A DNA stretch of 36,833 nucleotides, taken from NCBI GenBank assembly GCA_044358815.1, contig JBIKNH010000013.1, positions 1 through 36,833 on the forward strand, read 5' to 3'. The DNA is from JBAXSK01 sp044358815. GTDB lineage: Bacteria; Cyanobacteriota; Cyanobacteriia; Pseudanabaenales; Pseudanabaenaceae. Shown one piece after another: positions 23,967-31,031 of this stretch. The translations under genes and the position numbers were made by a program. Below the pieces are notes generated by a model. That model saw only the letters and a program-made list of their open reading frames with translations, was not told where the DNA came from and did not search any database. Position 1 is the stretch's first letter. The number at the start of each line of letters is the position of its first letter.

Positions 23967-26063
23967 GTGAAAAAAATCAAATCATGGTTTGCTGCTAGTC
24001 TTGCCGCCGTTGGTGCAGTTACCGGATCTGGTGTTGGCTCCCTCAATCCTAGAAGCGTATGGGCTGAATCACCATCGGTCACCTCTGCCCCCTGGGTGAA
24101 TCAGCTAGTTGCCCAAACTACCGAAGCCGCAATCATTGCCAAAACTAAGCAAAACTCTGGTACTGCAGCGAAAAGTACTCCCTTCACAGACAAATCCCTC
24201 GAAATAGCCCGCATGATTCCCGACAATGCCTATGGTGTAGTCGCCATGAACCTAAAATCCGAATCATGGCTACACATGAAGCATCACGGTTTACAGGATT
24301 GGCAGGTTTATCGCTCCCGTTTATTAGCAATGCTTGATGAAGTCAAGGACGGCAATCCTGATGCTAAAGCACTGCTAAAAGATATTCTCGAACAAAGTCC
24401 TCAACTGTTAGATGGTAATTTCACTGTGGCATTTGTGCCGTCTAGCGCCCCTGAACCCATGCCTCTGTTGGTCAGTTGGGTTGCCATTACAGATCGTGGA
24501 GCCGTCAATAGTCTGTTGGATCGCGTTCAAGCCAGCAGTAAAGTAGAAAATACGAAAACCACTTATAAGGGAGTCACCATTAGAGAATGGAAGTTCCCCA
24601 AAATTGAAGAGCCAAAAGAAACGGGCAGTAATCCCCCCGATACTTCTTCTGGTAGCACTGGCAACGCCCCCAGCACTGCCGCTAAGCCAAAGCCTAAACC
24701 TAGTCTTCCCCCTGCAACCCCCTCCGCTACGGCTCAGTCTCCCAACAGCAATGGCGACAATGATGATTCATATTTAGATGATGAATCTGAATCTGTTGAA
24801 ACACCCCCACCTGATTATTCACCGGAAAAAGTACTGAAAGCCATAGGTTATCAAGATGGGTTTGCTGTGGCAGTGTTACGGAACAATTACGTTATGGTCG
24901 CCCCCAATGCGGAGTTGATTAAAACTACGATCAATGGTGTGCCTAATAACCTGCGCCAAAGTCCTAAGTTCCTGCGCACTGTGCAGAATCCTCAATGGGA
25001 AGATTCTCTATTGACTACCTACGGCAACTATGGAATGCTTGTGAAGCTATTGGAAGTTGTTGCCAATGATCTGCCAGAGACTTCTGAACTTCCAGGGGCA
25101 AATCGGAAAGACTATTTAGCGGGTTTACAGGCTACTGCGGAAGACTATGATACGTTTGATGGTTTCTTTTGGGTGACTCACACTGCCCTGCGCAGTCGGA
25201 GCCACAGCTATTACAACAAAATCAAAGACAAGCCATTTCCCCAATTACGTCGGGCAGTGTTGCCTTATCTGATTCCCAGCAATGCCTATCTGTCCGCCAG
25301 TAGTGGCAATTTTAAAGAGCAGTGGCAGGTGATTGTTAATCAATCAACGCGATACCCAGGAATCGAAATTCTGGTTAAGCCAGTGCGGGATTTCTTTAAG
25401 GAAAATCTAGCGATGGACTTTGATAAGGATATCGTTTCATGGATGGATGGGGAATATGCTTTCGTGATGTATCCCAGCAAGAATTCACCGCTGATCCGTG
25501 GTGGTTCTGATTTAGTCACAAGCTTGTTGGTCAGAACTTCTAATCCTGCGGCAGCCAATACTGCTCTAGCCAAAATCACGAAGAAGCTAGAAACTAACTT
25601 CAATGGTTTGGTGACTATACGGCAAAGATTTGTATCAGGAATTGCTCTGACGAGTTTTGAGTTCCCTGATCCAGAAAAGGAAGGCAGTACCATGAGTGCT
25701 TTTGCCTATGGTTGGCGGGACAGTCAGACGCTATTATTTACCACTGGTAGCGCTACGGTGAGTGATTTTGCCCCTGGTCCAACCCCCAATCTGGCTGAGT
25801 TCTCTTTCTTTAAAGATGCTGCTGCTAAAATGCCTGAACCAAATCTCGGCTATTTCTATGTCAATGCGCGAACGGTTGCGGACGGAGCATCTAAGTTCTT
25901 CTTTACGTTCGTCAATTCTGATGAAAATGGCTCAGGAACTGTCCCTCCTGCGGTCACGAGTTTCATTGAGCGTTTGGGAGGTTGGATGATTACCTATTCT
26001 GAATCTACGGATCGCATCCAAGCTGACAGCTATTTAGGGATTAAACCGTTAATGAATCCCTAA
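23967..26063 (+). CDS. Exported DUF3352-family protein
   Basis: The GTG start at 23967 is supported by AGAGGA at 23954-23959. A signal peptide (MKKIKSWFAASLAAVGAVTG, cleaved near VWA at residue 32) leads to the domain start IARMIPDNAYGVVAMNLKSESW. The body alternates helix/strand segments typical of the cyanobacterial DUF3352 family. These include LLDGNFTVAFVPS, YQDGFAVAVLRNNYVMVAPN, VSWMDGEYAFVMYPS and LGYFYVNARTVADG. A low-complexity Pro/Ser/Thr/Asp insert occupies about residues 213-282, ahead of SPEKVLKAIGYQDGF. The family has no established function; the repeated pattern of D-G-x-F/Y-x-V/F resembles duplicated substrate-binding-like modules. It is monocistronic as far as can be seen. Confidence 0.82.
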   Translation: MKKIKSWFAASLAAVGAVTGSGVGSLNPRSVWAESPSVTSAPWVNQLVAQTTEAAIIAKTKQNSGTAAKSTPFTDKSLEIARMIPDNAYGVVAMNLKSESWLHMKHHGLQDWQVYRSRLLAMLDEVKDGNPDAKALLKDILEQSPQLLDGNFTVAFVPSSAPEPMPLLVSWVAITDRGAVNSLLDRVQASSKVENTKTTYKGVTIREWKFPKIEEPKETGSNPPDTSSGSTGNAPSTAAKPKPKPSLPPATPSATAQSPNSNGDNDDSYLDDESESVETPPPDYSPEKVLKAIGYQDGFAVAVLRNNYVMVAPNAELIKTTINGVPNNLRQSPKFLRTVQNPQWEDSLLTTYGNYGMLVKLLEVVANDLPETSELPGANRKDYLAGLQATAEDYDTFDGFFWVTHTALRSRSHSYYNKIKDKPFPQLRRAVLPYLIPSNAYLSASSGNFKEQWQVIVNQSTRYPGIEILVKPVRDFFKENLAMDFDKDIVSWMDGEYAFVMYPSKNSPLIRGGSDLVTSLLVRTSNPAAANTALAKITKKLETNFNGLVTIRQRFVSGIALTSFEFPDPEKEGSTMSAFAYGWRDSQTLLFTTGSATVSDFAPGPTPNLAEFSFFKDAAAKMPEPNLGYFYVNARTVADGASKFFFTFVNSDENGSGTVPPAVTSFIERLGGWMITYSESTDRIQADSYLGIKPLMNP

Positions 26064-26125
26064 TTACCTGATTAAACCTAATTACCTAATTAAATTTGAT
26101 TAGACTAAGGCGCTTACTATGAAGG

Positions 26126-26283
26126 TCTCAAACTTTGTTTAGAGGGTGTTTGGGAAGTCTGCATGTTCGCTAAAAATAATGATTGATCCCCCCTAGCCCC
26201 CCTTAAAAAGGTGGGAAAAGACTAAAAAAGTCCCCCTTTCTAAGGGGGATTCAGGGGGATCAAAACTTCTCAAACTTTGTTTA
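26126..26283. mobile_element. MITE-like inverted-repeat element bracketed by 16-bp direct repeats
   Basis: TCTCAAACTTTGTTTA occurs identically at 26126-26141 and 26268-26283. Between them lies an imperfect inverted repeat: GATCCCCCC at 26184 onward (with AGCCCCCCTTAAAAAGG) pairs with CCCCCTTTCTAAGGGGGA and AGGGGGATC ending at 26261. Arms are about 32 bp, with an A-rich 14-nt loop. C/G-run palindromes of this type are frequent in cyanobacterial genomes. No ORF is inside. The 16-bp repeats could be a target duplication or part of the repeat family. The hairpin could also stop transcription after the DUF3352 gene. Confidence 0.7.
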
Positions 26284-26347
26284 AGTCTTGTAGTAAGTGC
26301 TTTAGGTATATTCTCAAACTCAACGTTACACAAATACCCACGAAAAT

Positions 26348-26842
26348 ATGGAAGAAAATCCCAGTTTTCTGTATGAGTATACTAAATTTTGTCTAGAGCA
26401 GGCTCAGCATGGCGTTGATACCTTGGGTAATAAGCTTGCTGGGGTAATGGAAATCAGCGCTCTATTACTGCTTGGTTTACGAGTTACTTCCACTTTCCAA
26501 GTTTATGTCAAACCGGAACAAGTCCACTTATATTTTCTCTATTTAGCTTTAAAACTATCGGCTTGTGTGGCTCTAGCGATTGCGATTGCTTTCGCTGTTT
26601 ATGGACTATATCCGCGCAAAGTGGCAACTACGGGGCTTTCACCGGATGTGCTAATGCAAAAGAATGAAAGTCTACAAGCCGCAATCACGACCACATGGAT
26701 GCAGCAAATTAATGATCTGCACGTCTATAAGGAATCCCGTACTGTGTTTTTACGGAAGGCAATGATTTCCTTAGGGATTGGGATCGCGATTGCTACTTTT
26801 GCCACTACGGATGCTTTTTTTATGGCGATCTTAGGGAAGTAG
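26348..26842 (+). CDS. Small multi-pass membrane protein of unknown family, 164 aa
   Basis: The family is not recognised. An amphipathic N-terminal helix (FLYEYTKFCLEQAQHGVDTLGNKL) precedes hydrophobic segments at about 31-50 (AGVMEISALLLLGLRVTS), 60-86 (YFLYLALKLSACVALAIAIA and on) and 137-160 (AMISLGIGIAIATFATTDAF). A polar stretch at about 90-135 lies between segments two and three. The layout of an amphipathic helix, paired membrane helices, a soluble helical loop and a last helix loosely recalls membrane effectors of the SLATT/PycTM kind. That is only a topological analogy and no motif proves it. It is convergent with the ParB-like/nuclease-ParA pair, 49 bp apart, and 64 bp beyond the MITE-like element. 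No clear Shine-Dalgarno sequence was seen. Confidence 0.7.
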   Translation: MEENPSFLYEYTKFCLEQAQHGVDTLGNKLAGVMEISALLLLGLRVTSTFQVYVKPEQVHLYFLYLALKLSACVALAIAIAFAVYGLYPRKVATTGLSPDVLMQKNESLQAAITTTWMQQINDLHVYKESRTVFLRKAMISLGIGIAIATFATTDAFFMAILGK

Positions 26843-26891
26843 AAGAGAACAAAAACACAATCTAGAAACTGTAACAGATGATTTCTGCCTC

Positions 26892-27593
26892 TTATTCCGA
26901 CAATGCCTTGATCAGATCGTTCTTTTTCATCTTACTTAAACCAACGATTCCTTTCTCTTTTGCTAGATTCTTTAATTCAGTAACAGTCTTTGTTTCTAGA
27001 GAATCTTTTGAGAGTGCCTCACCTACTGGTTTACTCACTACAATTGGAGCAGATGAAGGGGTCAGGTAGAACACGGTTTTAAGTGCATCCAGTTTCTTTC
27101 CTTTGGTAATGCCACACTTCAAACCCACAATTGAGTCTAAACTTTTCCAAGATTGACGGGGAGCTTCATCAATCCTAGTAGTGACAGTAGCTAGTTTAAC
27201 AGTTTTTAGTGGGGTATTCGGCTGTTCCATCAAGAACTCTAAAGCAGATTTAATCTCGTCTCTTGAAGCTGTTGACAGATTTACTTTGGGAATTTCTTCT
27301 CTTGACAGTACTCTGGCTAAATGACTGGCATTTTCTGTGTCATCGGCAATAACGCACCAAAGTCTTTCTAGCCCAGCTTTCTCGGCAGCAGCATAGACAA
27401 ACGAGTTGCCAATAACTTGATAGCGATCATTTGGTAGTTCTTTAACAACCACAGGCAGCCAATTCCGCGCCCCTGCTTGCTGAAGTAGCTTAGCAGTAGC
27501 TTCAATTACAAAGCTTGCAGCATCTGTACCATCTACAATTTCGATTTCGTCCAGATACAAATGCTTTAGAGTTCCAATGTCAGTGTATTCCAT
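26892..27593 (-). CDS. ParB-like N-domain protein with C-terminal Rho_N/SAP-like domain, 233 aa
   Basis: The N-terminal part (about 28-85: LPVVVKELPNDRYQVIGNSF and AAAEKAGLERLWCVIADD) follows the ParB/Srx pattern, where a predicted strand-turn 'xYxVIxGxxR' leads to a helix. Here the usual basic residue is absent (IGNSFVYAA), so CTPase/ParB activity is doubtful. The middle contains VNLSTASRDEIKSALE, resembling a helix-hairpin-helix unit. The C-terminus (about 198-232: ETKTVTELKNLAKEKGIVG, LSKMKKNDLIKAL) is a good Rho N-terminal/SAP-like domain, usually nucleic-acid binding. Its ATG overlaps the stop of the upstream nuclease-ParA gene by one base (TAATG), so the two are translationally coupled and probably work together. 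I infer a DNA-binding partner for the ATPase. Confidence 0.75.
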   Translation of the reverse strand: MEYTDIGTLKHLYLDEIEIVDGTDAASFVIEATAKLLQQAGARNWLPVVVKELPNDRYQVIGNSFVYAAAEKAGLERLWCVIADDTENASHLARVLSREEIPKVNLSTASRDEIKSALEFLMEQPNTPLKTVKLATVTTRIDEAPRQSWKSLDSIVGLKCGITKGKKLDALKTVFYLTPSSAPIVVSKPVGEALSKDSLETKTVTELKNLAKEKGIVGLSKMKKNDLIKALSE

Positions 27594-28927
27594 TATTGTA
27601 AAAAATACTCCCTTGCTAGGTCTGTGTAGTATTCATAAGCCAAACGATTGCGATAAACAATAGGAATGTGGGAAAAGACAGCACTCGCTATGATAGCGTA
27701 GTTTGGTACTTGATGAATGTGTAAATCCTTTTTGGCATTGGTATGTCTGGGATAAAAGTAGGGCAAAAGATGCTTAGAATTTTTGACAATTCGATTTATC
27801 TCTTGTTGAGCAAGTTCTAACTGTGATTGGGTAATACTTTCGCCATTAAAGAATATTGGTAAAGCCACTGGTGTGCCATCTTTTTTTACCTCTTGCATTT
27901 GTGGCAAAAACTTTTCAATGGCAATAGCCGCATTCTGAAGCGAGAATAAGTTGTTATGTTTAGTTGGTAAGAGAACAACATCGGCAGCATAAACCGCAAG
28001 CTGACTGATAAATCTCCAATTGGGCGATGCATCTATGAAAATGTAATCATATTCATACCTTGCCAGTTCTAATTTCTTGTGCAGGGTGGATATTTTCATC
28101 TCAGCCTTAAGATCATCTTCTCGGTGCAGTTCCATATCAGCATCAGCGGGAATAACATCAAATGTGACCTGTACTTTTTTACCTTGATAAGTATAAGGAC
28201 AAATTATTGATTGCAAACCAATGTTCTTATCAGTCAAAGCTTCTTTAAGTTTTCCATTATCTGGACTTATCCCCAGATAGGTAGTCAGATCTTGTTGATT
28301 GAAATCAAAATCCAAAACCAGAACTTTTTTCCTAAAAAAGGCAAGAAGTGCTGCCAAATTTACAGTTGTGGTAGTCTTTCCTACACCGCCTTTGTTGTTA
28401 TATACAGTAACTGTTAAGGCTTTCGGGGTATTGTTGATCTTCTCCTTTATTAGATCGATTTTTTCTACAATATTTTCAGGGGTCAGAGCCATGCAAGGAG
28501 TTGCAGGAAAAATGGCTTTAGAATGCTTTCTAAACAACTGGATATGAGAGCCGTTAGTAATAATGCCCCATTGAGTTGCTTTACAGTTATTCCCCAATAA
28601 CTGACGTTTTAACTGCTTGACGGTTAAGGTATAACTTGCGCTGTTTTCAGTCAAATTAACATTTTTACCCTTTAACTCCATCAGGAGAAAAGGATTATTC
28701 TTAGTATGCAAAAAAATGTCGTTTTCTAGATTCTTCCGAGCAGCAAAGTCAGTAACACCTCCTCCCCCAGTGTCGTACTGCGGGATGATCTCTGTCATTG
28801 AAAATCCTAAATATGGTAGTAGGTATGGCGATGCAAAATTTGCACTAACTACTGCTTCAGGTGTACCTGGGGGCAAATCCTGAAGAGCAGATTTCAGGCT
28901 AGTTACAGTGGAGTTGTTATGTTGCAT
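27593..28927 (-). CDS. HsdR-N-like PD-(D/E)XK nuclease domain fused to ParA ATPase, 444 aa
   Basis: Residues about 25-150 match the N-terminal domain of type I restriction R subunits. Asp60 (GVTDFAARK) and Glu84-x-Lys86 (LLMELKGKN) form the PD-(D/E)XK triad, QLKRQLL supplies the conserved Gln helix, and WGIITNGSHIQLFRK is the signature downstream strand. Residues about 170-444 are a ParA/MinD-type ATPase. It has the deviant Walker A KGGVGKTT (about 179-186, with signature Lys179), Walker A' VLVLDFDFNQQDLT, Walker B YIFIDASP, and LLPTKHNNLFSL. The frame is open to TTG 28933; I chose ATG 28927. It has no Shine-Dalgarno sequence. It overlaps the ParB-like gene by one base. The nuclease residues look intact, so I infer an active or DNA-targeting protein; a plasmid-partition relic with a recruited domain is the alternative. 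The gene pair is visibly more AT-rich than its neighbours. Confidence 0.85.
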   Translation of the reverse strand: MQHNNSTVTSLKSALQDLPPGTPEAVVSANFASPYLLPYLGFSMTEIIPQYDTGGGGVTDFAARKNLENDIFLHTKNNPFLLMELKGKNVNLTENSASYTLTVKQLKRQLLGNNCKATQWGIITNGSHIQLFRKHSKAIFPATPCMALTPENIVEKIDLIKEKINNTPKALTVTVYNNKGGVGKTTTTVNLAALLAFFRKKVLVLDFDFNQQDLTTYLGISPDNGKLKEALTDKNIGLQSIICPYTYQGKKVQVTFDVIPADADMELHREDDLKAEMKISTLHKKLELARYEYDYIFIDASPNWRFISQLAVYAADVVLLPTKHNNLFSLQNAAIAIEKFLPQMQEVKKDGTPVALPIFFNGESITQSQLELAQQEINRIVKNSKHLLPYFYPRHTNAKKDLHIHQVPNYAIIASAVFSHIPIVYRNRLAYEYYTDLAREYFLQ

Positions 28928-28977
28928 TGCCAAGTTTTACAAACGATAGACTGCATTCACTAAGTTGGTCTTTTTAC

Positions 28978-29062
28978 TTAGACAAAAGTATATATTAAGC
29001 GCAAAAACTTTCCCTTATAAAATTATTAAGCTATATAGCCCGAATGTCAACTTTTTGTCTAA
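28978..29062. promoter_or_regulatory. Inverted repeat upstream of the nuclease-ParA gene
   Basis: TTAGACAAAAGT at 28978-28989 and ACTTTTTGTCTAA at 29050-29062 are inverted copies with a single-base bulge, 60 bp apart, starting 50 bp before the ATG. Spaced inverted sites next to a parA gene may be an operator or a centromere-like site. It also could be unrelated. Confidence 0.45.
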
Positions 29063-29099
29063 ACACCTAAACAACATTTCAATTCAACAAACCGTAATA

Positions 29100-29240
29100 T
29101 TATCTAGGCTGACACACCAATAATTTCATAATATGTTCCACGTTCCCATCATCAAAATTCCAGAAGCTACCATGATTGCCCTTAATCCAACTAAGATATG
29201 AATCTAATCCTGTTGGCAGGTCAAACAAATTGATCGCCAT
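29100..29240 (-). CDS. Possible small protein or gene remnant, 46 aa
   Basis: An ATG at 29240 opens MAINLFDLPTGLDSYLSWIK, continuing with GNHGSFWNFDDGNVEHIMK to LLVCQPR. The same frame extends upstream without a stop for about 16 codons (EGLLLGYYRVFTGA, with a possible TTG start after GAAGGG). The composition (Trp, Gly, Asn, aromatic residues) is more protein-like than the flanking AT-rich DNA, which is why I list it. I do not recognise a family. It could be a real small gene, the 3' remnant of a decayed gene, or chance. It is divergent from lgt; the stop lies 173 bp before the nuclease-ParA start. Confidence 0.3.
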   Translation of the reverse strand: MAINLFDLPTGLDSYLSWIKGNHGSFWNFDDGNVEHIMKLLVCQPR

Positions 29241-29304
29241 TGCCCCAGTAAAAACCCGATAATAACCCAGTAACAACCCTTCAAAAGACTAAAATACCTT
29301 TGCC

Positions 29305-30327
29305 ATGAGTGTCTCTGTTATGAATGCCTTTGGGATAAATCTATTCGCGATACCTTGGCTAGGAGTGCAGTTTGCCTCCCCAGGAGCCGAACTAATTAAG
29401 CTCGGACCTCTGTCGATTCGTTGGTATGGGTTGCTGATTGCGACGGCAATTATTTTAGGTACATTGCTAGCCCAGAAACTAGCCCCCAAGCGCCAAGTCG
29501 ATCCTGAAGTGCTGGGCGATTTAGTAATTTGGCTCGTCTTAGGAGCAATTCCCGCTGCTCGTTTATATTATGTGGCGTTTGAATGGCAGACTCGGTTCGC
29601 TGGGCAGCCCATCGGCAAAATTTTCGCAATTTGGGAAGGGGGGATCGCCATTCACGGCGCAATTTTAGGGGGAACCATAGCCTGTTTACTCTTCTGTATA
29701 AAGCGTAAACTGTCCCTCTGGCAACTCGCAGATCTGGTCATGCCTCCCTTGATTTTGGGGCAAGCCATTGGCAGATGGGGCAACTTCTTTAATTCAGAGG
29801 CTTTTGGTACACCAACGGACCTACCTTGGAAGCTCTTTATTCCGGTGGAACATCGTCCGACAGAATTAATCAACGAGTCTTATTTTCATCCCACTTTTCT
29901 ATATGAATCATTATGGAATTTGGGGGTTTTGGGTATTTTATTAAGTGTATTCTATAAATTCCCCAAAGCTAAACCTGGCACATTAGTGATGCTTTACTTA
30001 ATTTGCTACAGTGCCGGTAGAGTTTGGATCGAAGGTTTACGCACCGATAGCTTAATGTTAGGACCGTTGCGAGTGGCGCAAGTAGTTAGTCTCAGTTGCT
30101 TAGGTTTTGGAGTTTTGGGGCTGGCTTGGCTCTATGGCATGAAGCGTTTTTTACCGGATGTTGTTCCCGCATCTGGTAATCCATCAGCATCGGTGGCAGC
30201 ATCAGTAATGGAAGAGGCAACTAATGCAGATGTAGTGGATTCGACTGGAAATTTCTCAGATGACCAACCTAACATTGATAATGCCAATCCTGTGATGCCA
30301 AATCATCCACCGGACGATCAAGCCTAG
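29305..30327 (+). CDS. lgt: Prolipoprotein diacylglyceryl transferase
   Basis: Lgt is the inner-membrane enzyme that moves diacylglycerol from phosphatidylglycerol to the lipobox cysteine of prolipoproteins, the first step of lipoprotein maturation. Family residues are His117 in EGGIAIHGAILGG, Arg157 and Asn160 in GQAIGRWGNFFNSEAFG (the Lgt signature), HPTFLYESLWN, and Arg239/Glu243/Arg246 in AGRVWIEGLRTDSL. About seven hydrophobic segments are visible. At 340 aa it is about 50 longer than the E. coli protein because of a polar C-terminal tail (Ser/Asn/Asp/Pro, from about 285). No Shine-Dalgarno sequence precedes ATG 29305; an internal Met at residue 6 is an alternative. It is followed after 37 bp by the DUF2232 gene. 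Confidence 0.96.
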   Translation: MSVSVMNAFGINLFAIPWLGVQFASPGAELIKLGPLSIRWYGLLIATAIILGTLLAQKLAPKRQVDPEVLGDLVIWLVLGAIPAARLYYVAFEWQTRFAGQPIGKIFAIWEGGIAIHGAILGGTIACLLFCIKRKLSLWQLADLVMPPLILGQAIGRWGNFFNSEAFGTPTDLPWKLFIPVEHRPTELINESYFHPTFLYESLWNLGVLGILLSVFYKFPKAKPGTLVMLYLICYSAGRVWIEGLRTDSLMLGPLRVAQVVSLSCLGFGVLGLAWLYGMKRFLPDVVPASGNPSASVAASVMEEATNADVVDSTGNFSDDQPNIDNANPVMPNHPPDDQA

Positions 30328-30364
30328 AATCACTAACCAGAATCAGAAACCCATTCATTATTCT

Positions 30365-31006
30365 ATGTCAGCACCGCAACCACCATCTCATTCCACAACA
30401 CCACCTCGGGTCATGGTGGAAACCGCATTCTTAGCCAGTACCACCGCGATCCTCTTCCTGATTAACTTCTATTTTCCCATTGGTCCTTTTTTGCGGATGT
30501 TATTTCCCTTACCCGCTGGTTTACTATTCATGCGTTGGGGTGGGCGTTCTGCTTGGATGATGACGGTAGTAGCGGCTCTGTTATTAGCGATTCTCATGGG
30601 ACCGACCCGCAGCATTCAATATTTAATTCCCCACGGCATCACAGGAATTACTTTGGGTTGGTTATGGCGGTTGGGAGTCCCTTGGGCGGTGTCTTTAGCA
30701 GTGGGCACACTGATCAGTAGCATCGGCTTACTATTTCAGGTGGCATTTTTGTCCGTCTTAGTAGGCGAAAATATTTGGCAATATGCCATTGTCCAAGTTA
30801 CAGGCTTAATCAGTTGGATCCTGCAATTATTTGGTTCTCTCGATCAACCGGACATAGCTGTAATTCAAGTCGCAGCCGTAGGTATGATTGCATTTAGCAG
30901 TTTCGCTTATCAAATTTTGGTGCATTTGGTGGGTTGGTTCCTATTAGATCGCTTAGGGAATGCCATTCCTAATCCCCCCCGTTGGTTAGAGGATATTTTA
31001 GCCTAG
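30365..31006 (+). CDS. DUF2232-type membrane protein
   Basis: This 213-aa integral membrane protein has about six hydrophobic segments. After a polar, Pro-rich N-terminus come ETAFLASTTAILFLINFYFP, then LRMLFPLPAGLLFMRWGGRS, a segment typical of the cyanobacterial DUF2232 family, and PHGITGITLGWLWRLG. The family belongs to a group of predicted transporter-like S-component/YybS-type proteins, but no substrate is established. The short 37-bp gap after lgt suggests co-transcription. The tail IPNPPRWLEDIL is cytoplasmic by charge. Confidence 0.85.
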   Translation: MSAPQPPSHSTTPPRVMVETAFLASTTAILFLINFYFPIGPFLRMLFPLPAGLLFMRWGGRSAWMMTVVAALLLAILMGPTRSIQYLIPHGITGITLGWLWRLGVPWAVSLAVGTLISSIGLLFQVAFLSVLVGENIWQYAIVQVTGLISWILQLFGSLDQPDIAVIQVAAVGMIAFSSFAYQILVHLVGWFLLDRLGNAIPNPPRWLEDILA

Positions 31007-31031
31007 GACATGGGCTTAGGGAAAGTCTAAA

